The notes under the pieces were generated by a model, which was not told the DNA's origin, searched no databases, and saw only the letters and a list, made by a program, of their open reading frames with translations. 64,000 nucleotides of DNA from Accumulibacter sp. GTDB lineage: Bacteria; Pseudomonadota; Gammaproteobacteria; Burkholderiales; Rhodocyclaceae. Where the stretch lies: contig NZ_JAPUVR010000100.1 in assembly GCF_029255125.1 (NCBI RefSeq), positions 186,001 to 250,000 of the forward strand. Direction: 5' to 3'. A program made the translations under genes and the position numbers. The number at the start of each line of letters is the position of its first letter. Position 1 is the stretch's first letter. This document shows positions 41,579 through 50,355 of the stretch, one piece after another.

Positions 41579-42328
41579 TTGAAAATCCTCGTTCCAGTCA
41601 AGCGGGTGGTCGACTACAACGTCAAGGTGCGGGTCAAGCCGGATGGCAGCGACGTCGATCTGGCGAACGTCAAGATGTCGATGAACCCATTCGATGAAAT
41701 CGCCGTCGAACAGGCCGTCCGTCTGAAGGAAGCCGGGGTGGCGAGCGAGGTCGTCGTCGTCTCGGCCGGCGTCGCCAATTGCCAGGAGACGCTGCGCACG
41801 GCGATGGCGACCGGCGCCGACCGCGGGATTCTGATTCAGACCGACGGCGAACTGCAGCCTCTGGCGGTGGCCAGGCTGCTCAAGGCGGTGTGCGAGAAGG
41901 AGCAGCCGCAGATCGTCTTCTGCGGCAAGCAGGCGATCGACGACGACGCCAACCAGACCGGCCAGATGCTGGCCGGTCTGCTCAACTGGCCACAAGCGAC
42001 CTTCGTCTCGAAGGTGGCCGTCGCCGGCGACCAGGCAACGGTGACGCGCGAGATCGACAGCGGGCTGGAGACTGTCGAAGTGCGGCTGCCGGCGGTTCTG
42101 ACGGCGGATCTGCGGCTCAACGAGCCGCGCTACGCGACGCTGCCCAATATCATGAAGGCGAAGAAGAAGCCGCTCGAGACGCTGACTCCGGCGGCGCTTG
42201 GCGTGGACGTGACGGCGCGCCTGAAGACGCTCAAGGTGGCCGAGCCGGCGAAGCGGACGGCGGGGATCAAGGTGGCCGATGCCGCCGATCTGGTGTTGAA
42301 ACTGAAGACTGAAGCGAAGGTGATCTGA
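41579..42328 (+). CDS. etfB: Electron transfer flavoprotein beta subunit
   Basis: A 249-residue subunit of the FAD/AMP-binding ETF that passes electrons from acyl-CoA dehydrogenases to the quinone pool. The typical N-terminus [20 protein letters not shown] and the family signature around [31 protein letters not shown] are present. The start is TTG at 41579, supported by AAAGGAGA seven bases upstream and by the family N-terminus. etfA follows after two bases. Confidence 0.97.
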   Translation: MKILVPVKRVVDYNVKVRVKPDGSDVDLANVKMSMNPFDEIAVEQAVRLKEAGVASEVVVVSAGVANCQETLRTAMATGADRGILIQTDGELQPLAVARLLKAVCEKEQPQIVFCGKQAIDDDANQTGQMLAGLLNWPQATFVSKVAVAGDQATVTREIDSGLETVEVRLPAVLTADLRLNEPRYATLPNIMKAKKKPLETLTPAALGVDVTARLKTLKVAEPAKRTAGIKVADAADLVLKLKTEAKVI

Positions 42329-42330
42329 CC

Positions 42331-43263
42331 ATGGCCATTCTCGTTATTGCTGAACACGACAATACCTCGATCAAGGCTGCGACGCTGAACGCGGTGAGCG
42401 CCGCGGCGAAGATCGGCGGCGAACTTCACCTGCTCGTCGCCGGTAGCGCTTGTGCCGAGGCGGCACAGGCGGCAGCAAGGATCGCCGGGGTGAGCAAGGT
42501 GCTCGTCGCCGACGCCGCGCATTATGCCGACCAGTTGCCGGAGAACCTGAGCGCGCTGGTCGTCGCGCAGGCGGCGGCGTACAGCCACATCCTGGCCGCT
42601 GCGACGACCAGCGGGAAGAATTTCATGCCACGCGTCGCCGCGCTGCTCGACGTGGCGCAAGTCTCCGAAATCATTGGCGTCGTTGCGCCGGATACCTTCG
42701 TTCGCCCGATCTACGCCGGGAACGTCGTCGCCACCGTACAGTCGAGCGATCCGATCAAGGTCGTGACGGTGCGTGCGACGGCTTTCGAAGCGGCCGGCGA
42801 GGGCGGCAGCGCCGCCGTGGAAAGCCTGCCGGCCGGGCCGGACCTGGCCCTTGCTCGACTCGTCGGACGCGAATTGACCAAGTCCGAGCGTCCGGATCTG
42901 ACCGCCGCGCGCGTCGTCATCGCGGGCGGCCGCGGTCTGGGTAACGGCGAGAATTTCCACAAGCTGATCGAGCCCTTGGCCGACAAGCTTGGTGCGGCGA
43001 TCGGCGCTTCGCGCGCGGCCGTCGATGCCGGCTTCGTCCCGAACGATTATCAGGTCGGGCAGACCGGCAAGATCGTTGCGCCGCAGCTCTACATTGCGGT
43101 GGGCATTTCCGGGGCGATCCAGCACCTGGCCGGAATGAAGGACAGCAAGGTGATCGTCGCGATCAACAAGGACGCCGAAGCGCCGATCTTTCAGGTCGCC
43201 GATTACGGTCTGGTCGGCGATCTCTTCGAAGTGCTGCCGGCCTTGCTGGCAGAACTCGGCTGA
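42331..43263 (+). CDS. etfA: Electron transfer flavoprotein alpha subunit
   Basis: A 310-residue FAD-binding ETF subunit. The C-terminal FAD domain has [39 protein letters not shown] and the classic [20 protein letters not shown] signature. Paired directly with etfB and likely serving the acyl-CoA dehydrogenase encoded 750 bp downstream. Confidence 0.97.
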   Translation: MAILVIAEHDNTSIKAATLNAVSAAAKIGGELHLLVAGSACAEAAQAAARIAGVSKVLVADAAHYADQLPENLSALVVAQAAAYSHILAAATTSGKNFMPRVAALLDVAQVSEIIGVVAPDTFVRPIYAGNVVATVQSSDPIKVVTVRATAFEAAGEGGSAAVESLPAGPDLALARLVGRELTKSERPDLTAARVVIAGGRGLGNGENFHKLIEPLADKLGAAIGASRAAVDAGFVPNDYQVGQTGKIVAPQLYIAVGISGAIQHLAGMKDSKVIVAINKDAEAPIFQVADYGLVGDLFEVLPALLAELG

Positions 43264-43284
43264 TCGGCCGACGGCGCGGGCGCG

Positions 43285-43950
43285 ATGAATCTGCCGGATG
43301 GCCTGCTCGACACGAGTTGGACGCTTCCGGCGTGGTTTGTCTTTGTCTTGATCGCCGCGCGCGCCTTGCGTCGGGCACCGTGGCGCGTGCTGGCCGACAG
43401 CGCGCGCCTGAACGCCTTTCTTGGCCTGCTCGTCGCGCTGCTCGTGCTCTGGCACCTGCAGGCCGGAGTCAAGCCCGGCCTGACGCTGCATCTGCTCGGC
43501 GCGACGGTGCTGACCCTGTGCTTTGGCTGGCGCCTGGCTTTCGTCGGCCTGTCGCTCGTCCTTTTCGGCGTGACGCTGAACGGTTTCGCCGGTTGGCAGG
43601 TGTTTGCCGTCAATGCCTTGCTGATGGCCGGTGTCGGCGTTGCCGCCAGTGCCCTGCTGCATCGGCTGGTCGAGCGGCTGCTGCCGCAGCACATCTTCGT
43701 TTATATTTTTTGTAATGGCTTTTTTGCTGCGGCGCTGGCGGTGCTCGCCGTTGGCGCCGTATCCTGCCTGGTTCTCGCCCTTGCCGGAGCGTATCGCGGC
43801 GAGTACCTGGGTGAGGAATACCTGCCGTACTTTCTGCTGCTGGGTTTTTCCGAGGCGTGGCTCTCCGGCATGCTGACCACGCTGCTGGTGGTGTACCGGC
43901 CGGATCTGCTGACCAGCTTTGAAGACCAGCGCTACCTCGGCCAAGGCTGA
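43285..43950 (+). CDS. CbiM-like energy-coupling factor transporter permease
   Basis: A 221-residue membrane protein with about six hydrophobic helices and the MNLPDGLL N-terminus typical of CbiM-like substrate-binding components. CbiM-type proteins take up cobalt or nickel with ECF partners, but none of those is visible nearby. The protein lacks the N-terminal MHI..G metal motif of true CbiM. It belongs to the divergent subgroup found next to fatty-acid genes in betaproteobacteria. Substrate unknown. It begins 21 bp after etfA. Confidence 0.7.
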   Translation: MNLPDGLLDTSWTLPAWFVFVLIAARALRRAPWRVLADSARLNAFLGLLVALLVLWHLQAGVKPGLTLHLLGATVLTLCFGWRLAFVGLSLVLFGVTLNGFAGWQVFAVNALLMAGVGVAASALLHRLVERLLPQHIFVYIFCNGFFAAALAVLAVGAVSCLVLALAGAYRGEYLGEEYLPYFLLLGFSEAWLSGMLTTLLVVYRPDLLTSFEDQRYLGQG

Positions 43951-44014
43951 GGCCATGGCGGACGAGCGGCCGGGTGTAGCGAGATGACTTGCCCCAATCG
44001 AGAAGGAGAATCGA

Positions 44015-45808
44015 ATGAGTGAATACTATGCCCCGTTGCGCGACATGCAGTTCGTGCTGAAGGAACTTGCCGGCCTCGATGCAGTTGCCCAGTTGCCGGG
44101 ATGCGAGGAAGCGACGCCGGACCTGGTCGATGCCGTTCTCGAGGAAGCCGCCCGCTTTGCCCTCGAGGTGCTCTCGCCGCTGAACTATCCGGGCGACCAG
44201 GAGGGTGCCACCTGGCACGACAAGGCGGTGACCATGCCGGCCGGGTTCAAGGAGGCGTACAAGCTGTTCGTCGAAAGCGGTTGGGCGGCTCTGGCGAGCG
44301 AGCCGGAGTGGGGCGGGCAGGGTCTGCCCAAGGTGGTTGCAGCGGCGGTCGGCGAAATGTGGAAAGCGGCCAATCATGCGTTCTCGCTCTGTCCGCTGTT
44401 GACCACCGGAGCCATCGAGGCGCTCGTTCTGTCCGGTAGCGAAGAACTGAAGAAGACCTATCTCGAAAAGATGGTGAGCGGTGAGTGGACGGGGACGATG
44501 AACCTCACCGAGCCCAACGCGGGTTCCGATCTGGCCGCCGTGCGCACGCGTGCCGAGCCGCAGCCGGATGGCAGCTACAAGATTTACGGACAGAAGATCT
44601 TCATCACCTATGGTGATCACGACATGGTCGAGAACATCGTCCACCTGGTCCTGGCGCGCACGCCGAATGCGCCGGAGGGTGTCAAGGGGATCTCGCTTTT
44701 CGTCGTGCCGAAGTTCCTGGTCAACGCCGACGGCAGCCTGGGCGCACGCAACGACGCCTGGTGCGTGTCGATCGAACACAAGCTCGGCATCCACGCCAGC
44801 CCGACCGCGATCATGGCTTTCGGCGACCACAGCGGGGCGATCGGCCATCTGGTCGGGGAAGAGAACCGTGGCCTGGAATACATGTTCATCATGATGAATG
44901 CGGCCCGTTTCGGCGTCGGTCTGGAAGGCGTCGCGGTGTGCGAACGCGCTTACCAGCGGGCGCGCGACTATGCTCGCGAGCGCATCCAGTGCACCGACAT
45001 CGGTGTGCGCGGCGGCCCGAAGGTGCCGATCATCGCGCACCCGGACGTTCGTCGCATGCTGATGACGATGAAGGCGTACGCCGAAGCGACGCGCGCGCTG
45101 GCCTACGTCGTCGCCGCTGCGCACGACGCGGCCATGCGCCATCCGGACGAGGGCGAACGCAAGGCGAATCAGGCTTTCGTCGACCTGATGATCCCGGTGG
45201 TCAAGGGCTGGAGTACGGAAACCGGCGTCATGGTGGCCTCGCTTGGCGTGCAGGTACACGGCGGCATGGGCTACGTCGAGGAAACCGGTGCCGCGCAGCA
45301 CCTGCGCGACGCGCAGATTTCGACGATCTACGAGGGGACGACCGGCATCCAGGCGAACGACCTGATCGGACGCAAGATTGCGCGCGAAAGCGGGTCGACG
45401 CTGAAGGTGGTGATCGAGGCCATGCGCGCGCTCGACGCCGATCTGGCGCAGCAAGCGGGTGGGCATTTCGTCGCCATCCGCAACCGCCTGCGCACCGGCG
45501 TCGATGCCTTGGCGGCGGCCGGTGGCTGGCTGGTTGCCACCTACGGATCGGATGTACGCGCGGCGGCGGCCGGTGCCGTACCCTTCCTCAAGCTGTTGGG
45601 GACGGTCGCTGGCGGCTGGTTGATGGCGCGCGCGGCGCTCGCCGCGCAGGCGAGGATCGCGGCCGGCGACAGCGATCCGTTCTTCGTGGCAAAGATCGGC
45701 ACCGCCCGCTTCTACGCCGATCACATCCTGTCGCAGGCGCCCGGCCTGGCGAGCACCGTCACCGATGGTGCCGAGGGGGTGATGGCCCTGCCGGAAGACA
45801 TGTTCTAA
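44015..45808 (+). CDS. Acyl-CoA dehydrogenase, long form with C-terminal domain
   Basis: A 597-residue flavoprotein oxidising acyl-CoA to enoyl-CoA and reducing ETF. The acyl-CoA dehydrogenase signatures are present: MNLTEPNAGSDLAAVRTRAEP (near residue 165), KIFITYGDHD and VQVHGGMGYVEETGAAQHLRD (near 415), where the FAD and catalytic region lie. An extra C-terminal domain of about 130 residues is typical of the 590-600-aa subgroup. Located after etfBA and before a thioesterase and acetoacetyl-CoA synthetase, it fits a fatty-acid or ketone-body module. Chain length cannot be told. Confidence 0.93.
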   Translation: MSEYYAPLRDMQFVLKELAGLDAVAQLPGCEEATPDLVDAVLEEAARFALEVLSPLNYPGDQEGATWHDKAVTMPAGFKEAYKLFVESGWAALASEPEWGGQGLPKVVAAAVGEMWKAANHAFSLCPLLTTGAIEALVLSGSEELKKTYLEKMVSGEWTGTMNLTEPNAGSDLAAVRTRAEPQPDGSYKIYGQKIFITYGDHDMVENIVHLVLARTPNAPEGVKGISLFVVPKFLVNADGSLGARNDAWCVSIEHKLGIHASPTAIMAFGDHSGAIGHLVGEENRGLEYMFIMMNAARFGVGLEGVAVCERAYQRARDYARERIQCTDIGVRGGPKVPIIAHPDVRRMLMTMKAYAEATRALAYVVAAAHDAAMRHPDEGERKANQAFVDLMIPVVKGWSTETGVMVASLGVQVHGGMGYVEETGAAQHLRDAQISTIYEGTTGIQANDLIGRKIARESGSTLKVVIEAMRALDADLAQQAGGHFVAIRNRLRTGVDALAAAGGWLVATYGSDVRAAAAGAVPFLKLLGTVAGGWLMARAALAAQARIAAGDSDPFFVAKIGTARFYADHILSQAPGLASTVTDGAEGVMALPEDMF

Positions 45809-45893
45809 GTTCGTCATTCGCCGCCCGGCGCCGCCGGTGGATTTCCCACCGCGCGGCCGCCGGCGGCCAAACCCGGCACGCACAGGAAAGCCG

Positions 45894-46301
45894 ATGCAAA
45901 GCGACCACAAACTCGTCCACACCAGCGTGATACCCATTCGTTGGGGCGACATGGACGCCTACGGACACGTCAACAACACGATCTACTTTCGCTACATGGA
46001 GCAGTGCCGGGTCGAGTATCTGGAGGGATTGGGCTACACGATCATGCCACGCGGTACGGCGCCGGTGATCATCAACGCCGCGTGCACCTTTTTCGTCCCG
46101 CTCAACTACCCAGGCACCATTGAAGTGCGCATGTACTGCGGCCAGCCCGGACGCAGCAGCGTACCGACCTACTACGAGATCGGCCTGACCGGCGACGAGA
46201 CGATCTACGCCACCGGCGACGCCAAGATCGTCTGGATGGACGTGGAGAGCGGCAAGTCGGTGCCGATACCGGATGCGCTGCGCGCCCAGTTGACCGGTTG
46301 A
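45894..46301 (+). CDS. Acyl-CoA thioesterase, 4HBT hotdog fold
   Basis: A 135-residue hotdog-fold thioesterase. The catalytic region [21 protein letters not shown] (residues about 17-37) has the aspartate of the 4-hydroxybenzoyl-CoA thioesterase type. The start at 45894 follows AGGAAAG and gives the family length. A further 19 codons upstream are open but Arg/Pro-rich shadow. It lies between acyl-CoA dehydrogenase and acetoacetyl-CoA synthetase genes. Confidence 0.9.
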   Translation: MQSDHKLVHTSVIPIRWGDMDAYGHVNNTIYFRYMEQCRVEYLEGLGYTIMPRGTAPVIINAACTFFVPLNYPGTIEVRMYCGQPGRSSVPTYYEIGLTGDETIYATGDAKIVWMDVESGKSVPIPDALRAQLTG

Positions 46302-46336
46302 TTCGACGACCAGGACAGACGAGACGGGAGGAGACA

Positions 46337-48319
46337 ATGATGCAGTCGAGCGAACTCTGGCGTCCGAGCGCTGAACGCGTGGCGGCGGCGCGCCTGACCG
46401 CCTTCATGGCCGAGGTCAACCGGCGTTGGCAGGCGGCGTGCAGCGACTACGCCAGCTTGTGGCGCTGGTCGGTTGCCCAGCCAGAGGCGTTCTGGACGAC
46501 GGTCTGGGATCATTGCGGAATGCTCGGCGAGCGCGGGCCGATCGCGCTCGAGGACGGCGAGCGAATGCCCGGCGCGCGCTGGTTTCCGCAGGCCACGGTC
46601 AACTACGCCGAGAACCTCCTGCGCCAGCGCGACGACAGAGACGCGCTGGTCTTTTGGGGCGAGGACAAGGTCAAGCGCCGCCTGTCGCGCCGGCAGCTCT
46701 ACAGTGAAGTCGCGCGCTGTGCGCAGGCGCTGCGCGCCGCCGGAGTCGGGCAGGGCGACCGTGTCGCGGGCTTCCTGCCGAACATGCCCGAGGCGGTGAT
46801 CGCCATGCTGGCGAGCGCCGCGCTGGGCGCCATCTGGTCGTCGGCCTCGCCCGACTTCGGCGTGCAGGGCGTACTCGACCGCTTCGGTCAGATCGAACCG
46901 AAAGTGCTGTTCTGCGTCGATGGCTACTGGTACAACGGCAAGGCGATCGATTGCCGCGAGAAGAACGCGAAGATCGCCGAACGCCTGCCGTCGCTGATGC
47001 GCAGCGTCGTCGTCGGCTATCTCGACGAGGCGGACGAAGCCGGCGCAGCGGCTGGCAACCAGCAGCGCTGGACCGATTTTCTGGCGCCGTTCGCCGGCGA
47101 CGAGCTTGACTGTCAGCCGCTGCCCTTTGCCCATCCGCTGTTCATCATGTTCTCCTCGGGCACCACCGGCGTTCCCAAGTGCATCGTGCATGGGCACGGC
47201 GGCGCTTTGCTGCAGCATCTCAAGGAACACCAGTTGCACGGCGATGTCGTTCCCGGTGATCGCCTGTTCTATTTCACCACCTGTGGCTGGATGATGTGGA
47301 ACTGGCTCGTCACGGGCCTGGCCTCGCAGGCAACGCTGCTCCTCTACGACGGTTCGCCATTCATTGCGGGGGCTTCCGGCCGAGCGGGAACGATCCTCTT
47401 CGACTACGCCGACAGCGAGGGCATGACGCACTTCGGAACCTCGGCCAAGTTCATCGACGCGCTCGCCAAGAGCGGGCTGCAGCCGCGCCGCACGCACCGG
47501 CTGGAAGCGCTGCGCACGATCTTCTCGACCGGTAGCCCGCTGGCGCCCGAGGGTTTCGACTACGTCTATCGCGAGATCAAGGCCGATCTGCAACTCGCGT
47601 CGATCTCCGGCGGCACCGACATCCTTTCCTGTTTTGCCCTGGGCAGTCCGCTGCTCCCGGTCAACCGGGGCGAACTGCAATGTCGCGGACTCGGCATGGC
47701 GGTGGCCGTTTTCGACGACGAGGGACAGCCGATCGCCGCCGGACGTGGCGAGCGCGGCGAACTCGTCTGCACCAGGCCGTTTCCCGCCATGCCGATCGGT
47801 TTCTGGAACGATCCGGACGGCGCCAAATACCATGCCGCGTACTTTGCCCGCTTCCCCGGCGTCTGGTGTCACGGCGACTTCGTCGAATTGACCGCGAGCG
47901 AAGGAATGATCATCTACGGGCGGTCGGATGCCGTTCTCAACCCGGGCGGTGTGCGCATCGGCACGGCCGAGATCTACCGCCAGGTTGAGCAGTTGCCCGA
48001 GGTCGTCGAGTCGCTGGTCATCGGCCAGGACTGGCAGAACGACGTGCGCGTCGTGCTTTTCGTCAAGCTGCGCGAAGGAGTGACGCTCGACGATGCATTG
48101 CGCGAGCGCATTCGGCAGCAGATCCGCGACAACACGACGCCGCGCCACGTGCCGGCGAGAATCCTGCAGGTGCTCGACATTCCACGGACAAAGAGCGGCA
48201 AGATCGTCGAACTCGCCGTGCGCAACGTCGTGCATGGACGGCCAGTCAAGAACGTCGAGGCGCTGGCCAACCCGGAAGCGCTCGAAGGCTATCGCGCGCG
48301 GCCCGAGTTGCAGAACTGA
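46337..48319 (+). CDS. Acetoacetyl-CoA synthetase (acetoacetate-CoA ligase)
   Basis: A 660-residue ANL-family adenylating enzyme activating acetoacetate with ATP and CoA. The N-terminal cap has the family blocks [15 protein letters not shown] and [11 protein letters not shown]. The AMP-binding loop is [19 protein letters not shown], the [11 protein letters not shown] motif marks the acetoacetyl-CoA synthetase subgroup, and the C-terminal lysine motif is [21 protein letters not shown] precedes two adjacent ATG codons (46337, 46340). In polyhydroxyalkanoate-cycling bacteria this enzyme recovers acetoacetate. That role fits a Rhodocyclales host but is inference. Confidence 0.94.
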   Translation: MMQSSELWRPSAERVAAARLTAFMAEVNRRWQAACSDYASLWRWSVAQPEAFWTTVWDHCGMLGERGPIALEDGERMPGARWFPQATVNYAENLLRQRDDRDALVFWGEDKVKRRLSRRQLYSEVARCAQALRAAGVGQGDRVAGFLPNMPEAVIAMLASAALGAIWSSASPDFGVQGVLDRFGQIEPKVLFCVDGYWYNGKAIDCREKNAKIAERLPSLMRSVVVGYLDEADEAGAAAGNQQRWTDFLAPFAGDELDCQPLPFAHPLFIMFSSGTTGVPKCIVHGHGGALLQHLKEHQLHGDVVPGDRLFYFTTCGWMMWNWLVTGLASQATLLLYDGSPFIAGASGRAGTILFDYADSEGMTHFGTSAKFIDALAKSGLQPRRTHRLEALRTIFSTGSPLAPEGFDYVYREIKADLQLASISGGTDILSCFALGSPLLPVNRGELQCRGLGMAVAVFDDEGQPIAAGRGERGELVCTRPFPAMPIGFWNDPDGAKYHAAYFARFPGVWCHGDFVELTASEGMIIYGRSDAVLNPGGVRIGTAEIYRQVEQLPEVVESLVIGQDWQNDVRVVLFVKLREGVTLDDALRERIRQQIRDNTTPRHVPARILQVLDIPRTKSGKIVELAVRNVVHGRPVKNVEALANPEALEGYRARPELQN

Positions 48320-48336
48320 TCAGCGCGCCCGCGATC

Positions 48337-48963
48337 ATGACCCTGCACCGATCCCGACGCGCTACGCTTGCTCTGGTCGTTCTCATCGTCGTCCTGCTCC
48401 TTTTCCGCAGTGGCGCAGCGCAGGCGGGCGGCAGCGCCGGCAGCCCACCGCTCGGCGCGTGGCTGGCGCCGGACGGCGTGCCGCCGCCGGCGATCGTCTA
48501 CGACGCCGTCGGCCGTTGTCTGTCTGCACCGCACTGCCCGGACCGCGAGCAACTGAAGCGCCTGCTCGAACGGTATGAGCGCAACTACGGCCAGCGCCTG
48601 GCCGGCGAGCGCCCACCGACCGCTCCGCCGGCACGGCGCGAGGTGGCGCCGACGCCCGCGGCACAGATTCAACCGGCCTATCGCGAGGCGAGCCAGGTGC
48701 GCCCGGAGTTTGCCCATGTGGGCGAACCGCTCGCCGCTCCGCCACCGGCACCGGCGCGCGCGAAGGGCAACCGAGCTCCCGCGGCCATACCGGCGGGTGG
48801 CGGCCTGGGCAGCAGCGGCGAACGCCCGGTGGCGAAGGCAGTCACGCGCGCCGCGCCGGCAAGTACAGCGCGCGGCAAAGCCGTTGATCGACCGGTAGTC
48901 GCTGCGCGCGGTTCGGCACAGGTCGCCGCCGCGGCGCGTGCGCCGGGGCGCAAGGCACGCTAG
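48337..48963 (+). CDS. Ala/Pro-rich exported protein of unknown function
   Basis: A 208-residue protein with an N-terminal signal or anchor sequence (ATLALVVLIVVLLLFRSGAAQA). It also has a short ordered region (IVYDAVGRCLSAPHCPDREQLKRLLERYERNYGQRL, about 53-88) with two cysteines. The long tail is low-complexity Ala/Pro/Arg. No family recognised. It is packed 17 bp after acetoacetyl-CoA synthetase and 18 bp before nupC, so it is probably real, though the tail composition warrants caution. Confidence 0.65.
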   Translation: MTLHRSRRATLALVVLIVVLLLFRSGAAQAGGSAGSPPLGAWLAPDGVPPPAIVYDAVGRCLSAPHCPDREQLKRLLERYERNYGQRLAGERPPTAPPARREVAPTPAAQIQPAYREASQVRPEFAHVGEPLAAPPPAPARAKGNRAPAAIPAGGGLGSSGERPVAKAVTRAAPASTARGKAVDRPVVAARGSAQVAAAARAPGRKAR

Positions 48964-48981
48964 GCGCCCGCGACGGGCCGC

Positions 48982-50229
48982 ATGAACGCCGTCTTGCAGG
49001 CCGCCGTCGGCTACCTCCTGCTCCTGTTGGTCGCCTGGTTGCTCTCGGCTCGGCGGGCGGCGGTTCCCTGGCGAACGGTCATCGGTGGCGCGCTGCTCCA
49101 GTTCGTCCTCGCTGTCACCATCCTGCGCGTGCCTGGCGCGCGCGAAGTCTTCGCCGCCTGCAACGACCTGCTGCTCGCCGTCGTTGCTGCGACCGGCGAG
49201 GGGACGCGGCTCGTCTTCGGTTTCCTCGGCGGAGCGGCGCTGCCTTATGCCGAGACTGCCCCGGGGGCAAGCTTTGTTCTCGCCTTCCAGGCCTTCCCCG
49301 TCGTCCTCGTGATGAGCGCCTTGTCGGCGGTGCTCTACTACTGGCGCGTGCTGCCGCTGCTCGTGCGCGGCTTTTCCGCGCTGCTCGAACGTACACTCGC
49401 CGTTGGCGGGGCGGTCGGGATGTCGACCGCGGCAAACGTTCTCGTCGGCATGATCGAAGCGCCGCTGCTGATCCGCCCCTACCTGGGCAGCGTCAGTCGC
49501 GGCGAACTGTTCATCATCATGACCGGCGGCATGGCTGGCGTCGCGGGTACCGTGATGGCGCTCTACGCCAGCATTCTGGCGCCGGTCGTTCCGGACGCGC
49601 TGGGGCATATCCTCGCCGCATCATTCATCAGCGCGCCGGCAGCCATCGTCTTCTCGGTCATCCTGGTCCCGCCGGAAGCGGCTCCGACCGGCGGCAGCCG
49701 GCAGTTGCCGAGCACCGAAAAGAGCACCATGGAAGCGATCACGCGCGGCACCAGCGAGGGCGTCAACCTGCTGATCAACATCATCGCCATGCTGATCGTC
49801 CTCGTCGCCCTGGTCAGCCTGGTCAATCAGCTTCTCGGCATGCTGCCGCCGGTGGCGGGCAGCGCTCTCTCGCTGCAGCGCATGCTCGGCTGGTTGATGG
49901 CACCACTTGCCTGGATGGCCGGCGTTCCCTGGAGTGAAGCAGCAACTGCCGGGTCGCTGCTCGGCACCAAGACCGTACTCAACGAACTGGTTGCCTATCT
50001 CGACTTGGCGCGCCTGCCGGCGAGCGAACTCACTGCGCGCAGCCGGATCATCATGACCTATGCCTTGTGCGGCTTTGCCAACTTCGGCAGTCTGGGCATC
50101 CTGCTTGGCGGCATGTGCTCGATTGCGCCGCAGCGGCGCGCCGAAATCCTCGAACTCGGGCCGCGAACGCTGATCTCGGGAACGCTGGCCACCTTGTCCT
50201 GCGGGAGCGTCGTCGCGCTCTTGGTGTAG
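48982..50229 (+). CDS. NupC/CNT-family nucleoside transporter
   Basis: A 415-residue inner-membrane concentrative nucleoside transporter with about ten hydrophobic helices. Family blocks include FVLAFQAFPVVLVMSALSAVLYYWRVL and GMSTAANVLVGMIEAPLLIRPYL, a MTGGMAGVAGTVMALYA segment, and the late GTKTVLNELVAY and TYALCGFANFGSLGI blocks that bind nucleoside. The likely coupling ion is sodium or proton; the sequence does not decide. Confidence 0.93.
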   Translation: MNAVLQAAVGYLLLLLVAWLLSARRAAVPWRTVIGGALLQFVLAVTILRVPGAREVFAACNDLLLAVVAATGEGTRLVFGFLGGAALPYAETAPGASFVLAFQAFPVVLVMSALSAVLYYWRVLPLLVRGFSALLERTLAVGGAVGMSTAANVLVGMIEAPLLIRPYLGSVSRGELFIIMTGGMAGVAGTVMALYASILAPVVPDALGHILAASFISAPAAIVFSVILVPPEAAPTGGSRQLPSTEKSTMEAITRGTSEGVNLLINIIAMLIVLVALVSLVNQLLGMLPPVAGSALSLQRMLGWLMAPLAWMAGVPWSEAATAGSLLGTKTVLNELVAYLDLARLPASELTARSRIIMTYALCGFANFGSLGILLGGMCSIAPQRRAEILELGPRTLISGTLATLSCGSVVALLV

Positions 50230-50355
50230 ACCCGGCGGCAGGAAGCGGGAAAGCGGCGCTGCTCCAACCGGAGAATCCTGCCGACCCGACCCTGCCGCGC
50301 TGACGACCGATGTTGCGGCGGCTCGCCGCTCACGCGCAGCCCGGGTCTGCCGCGC

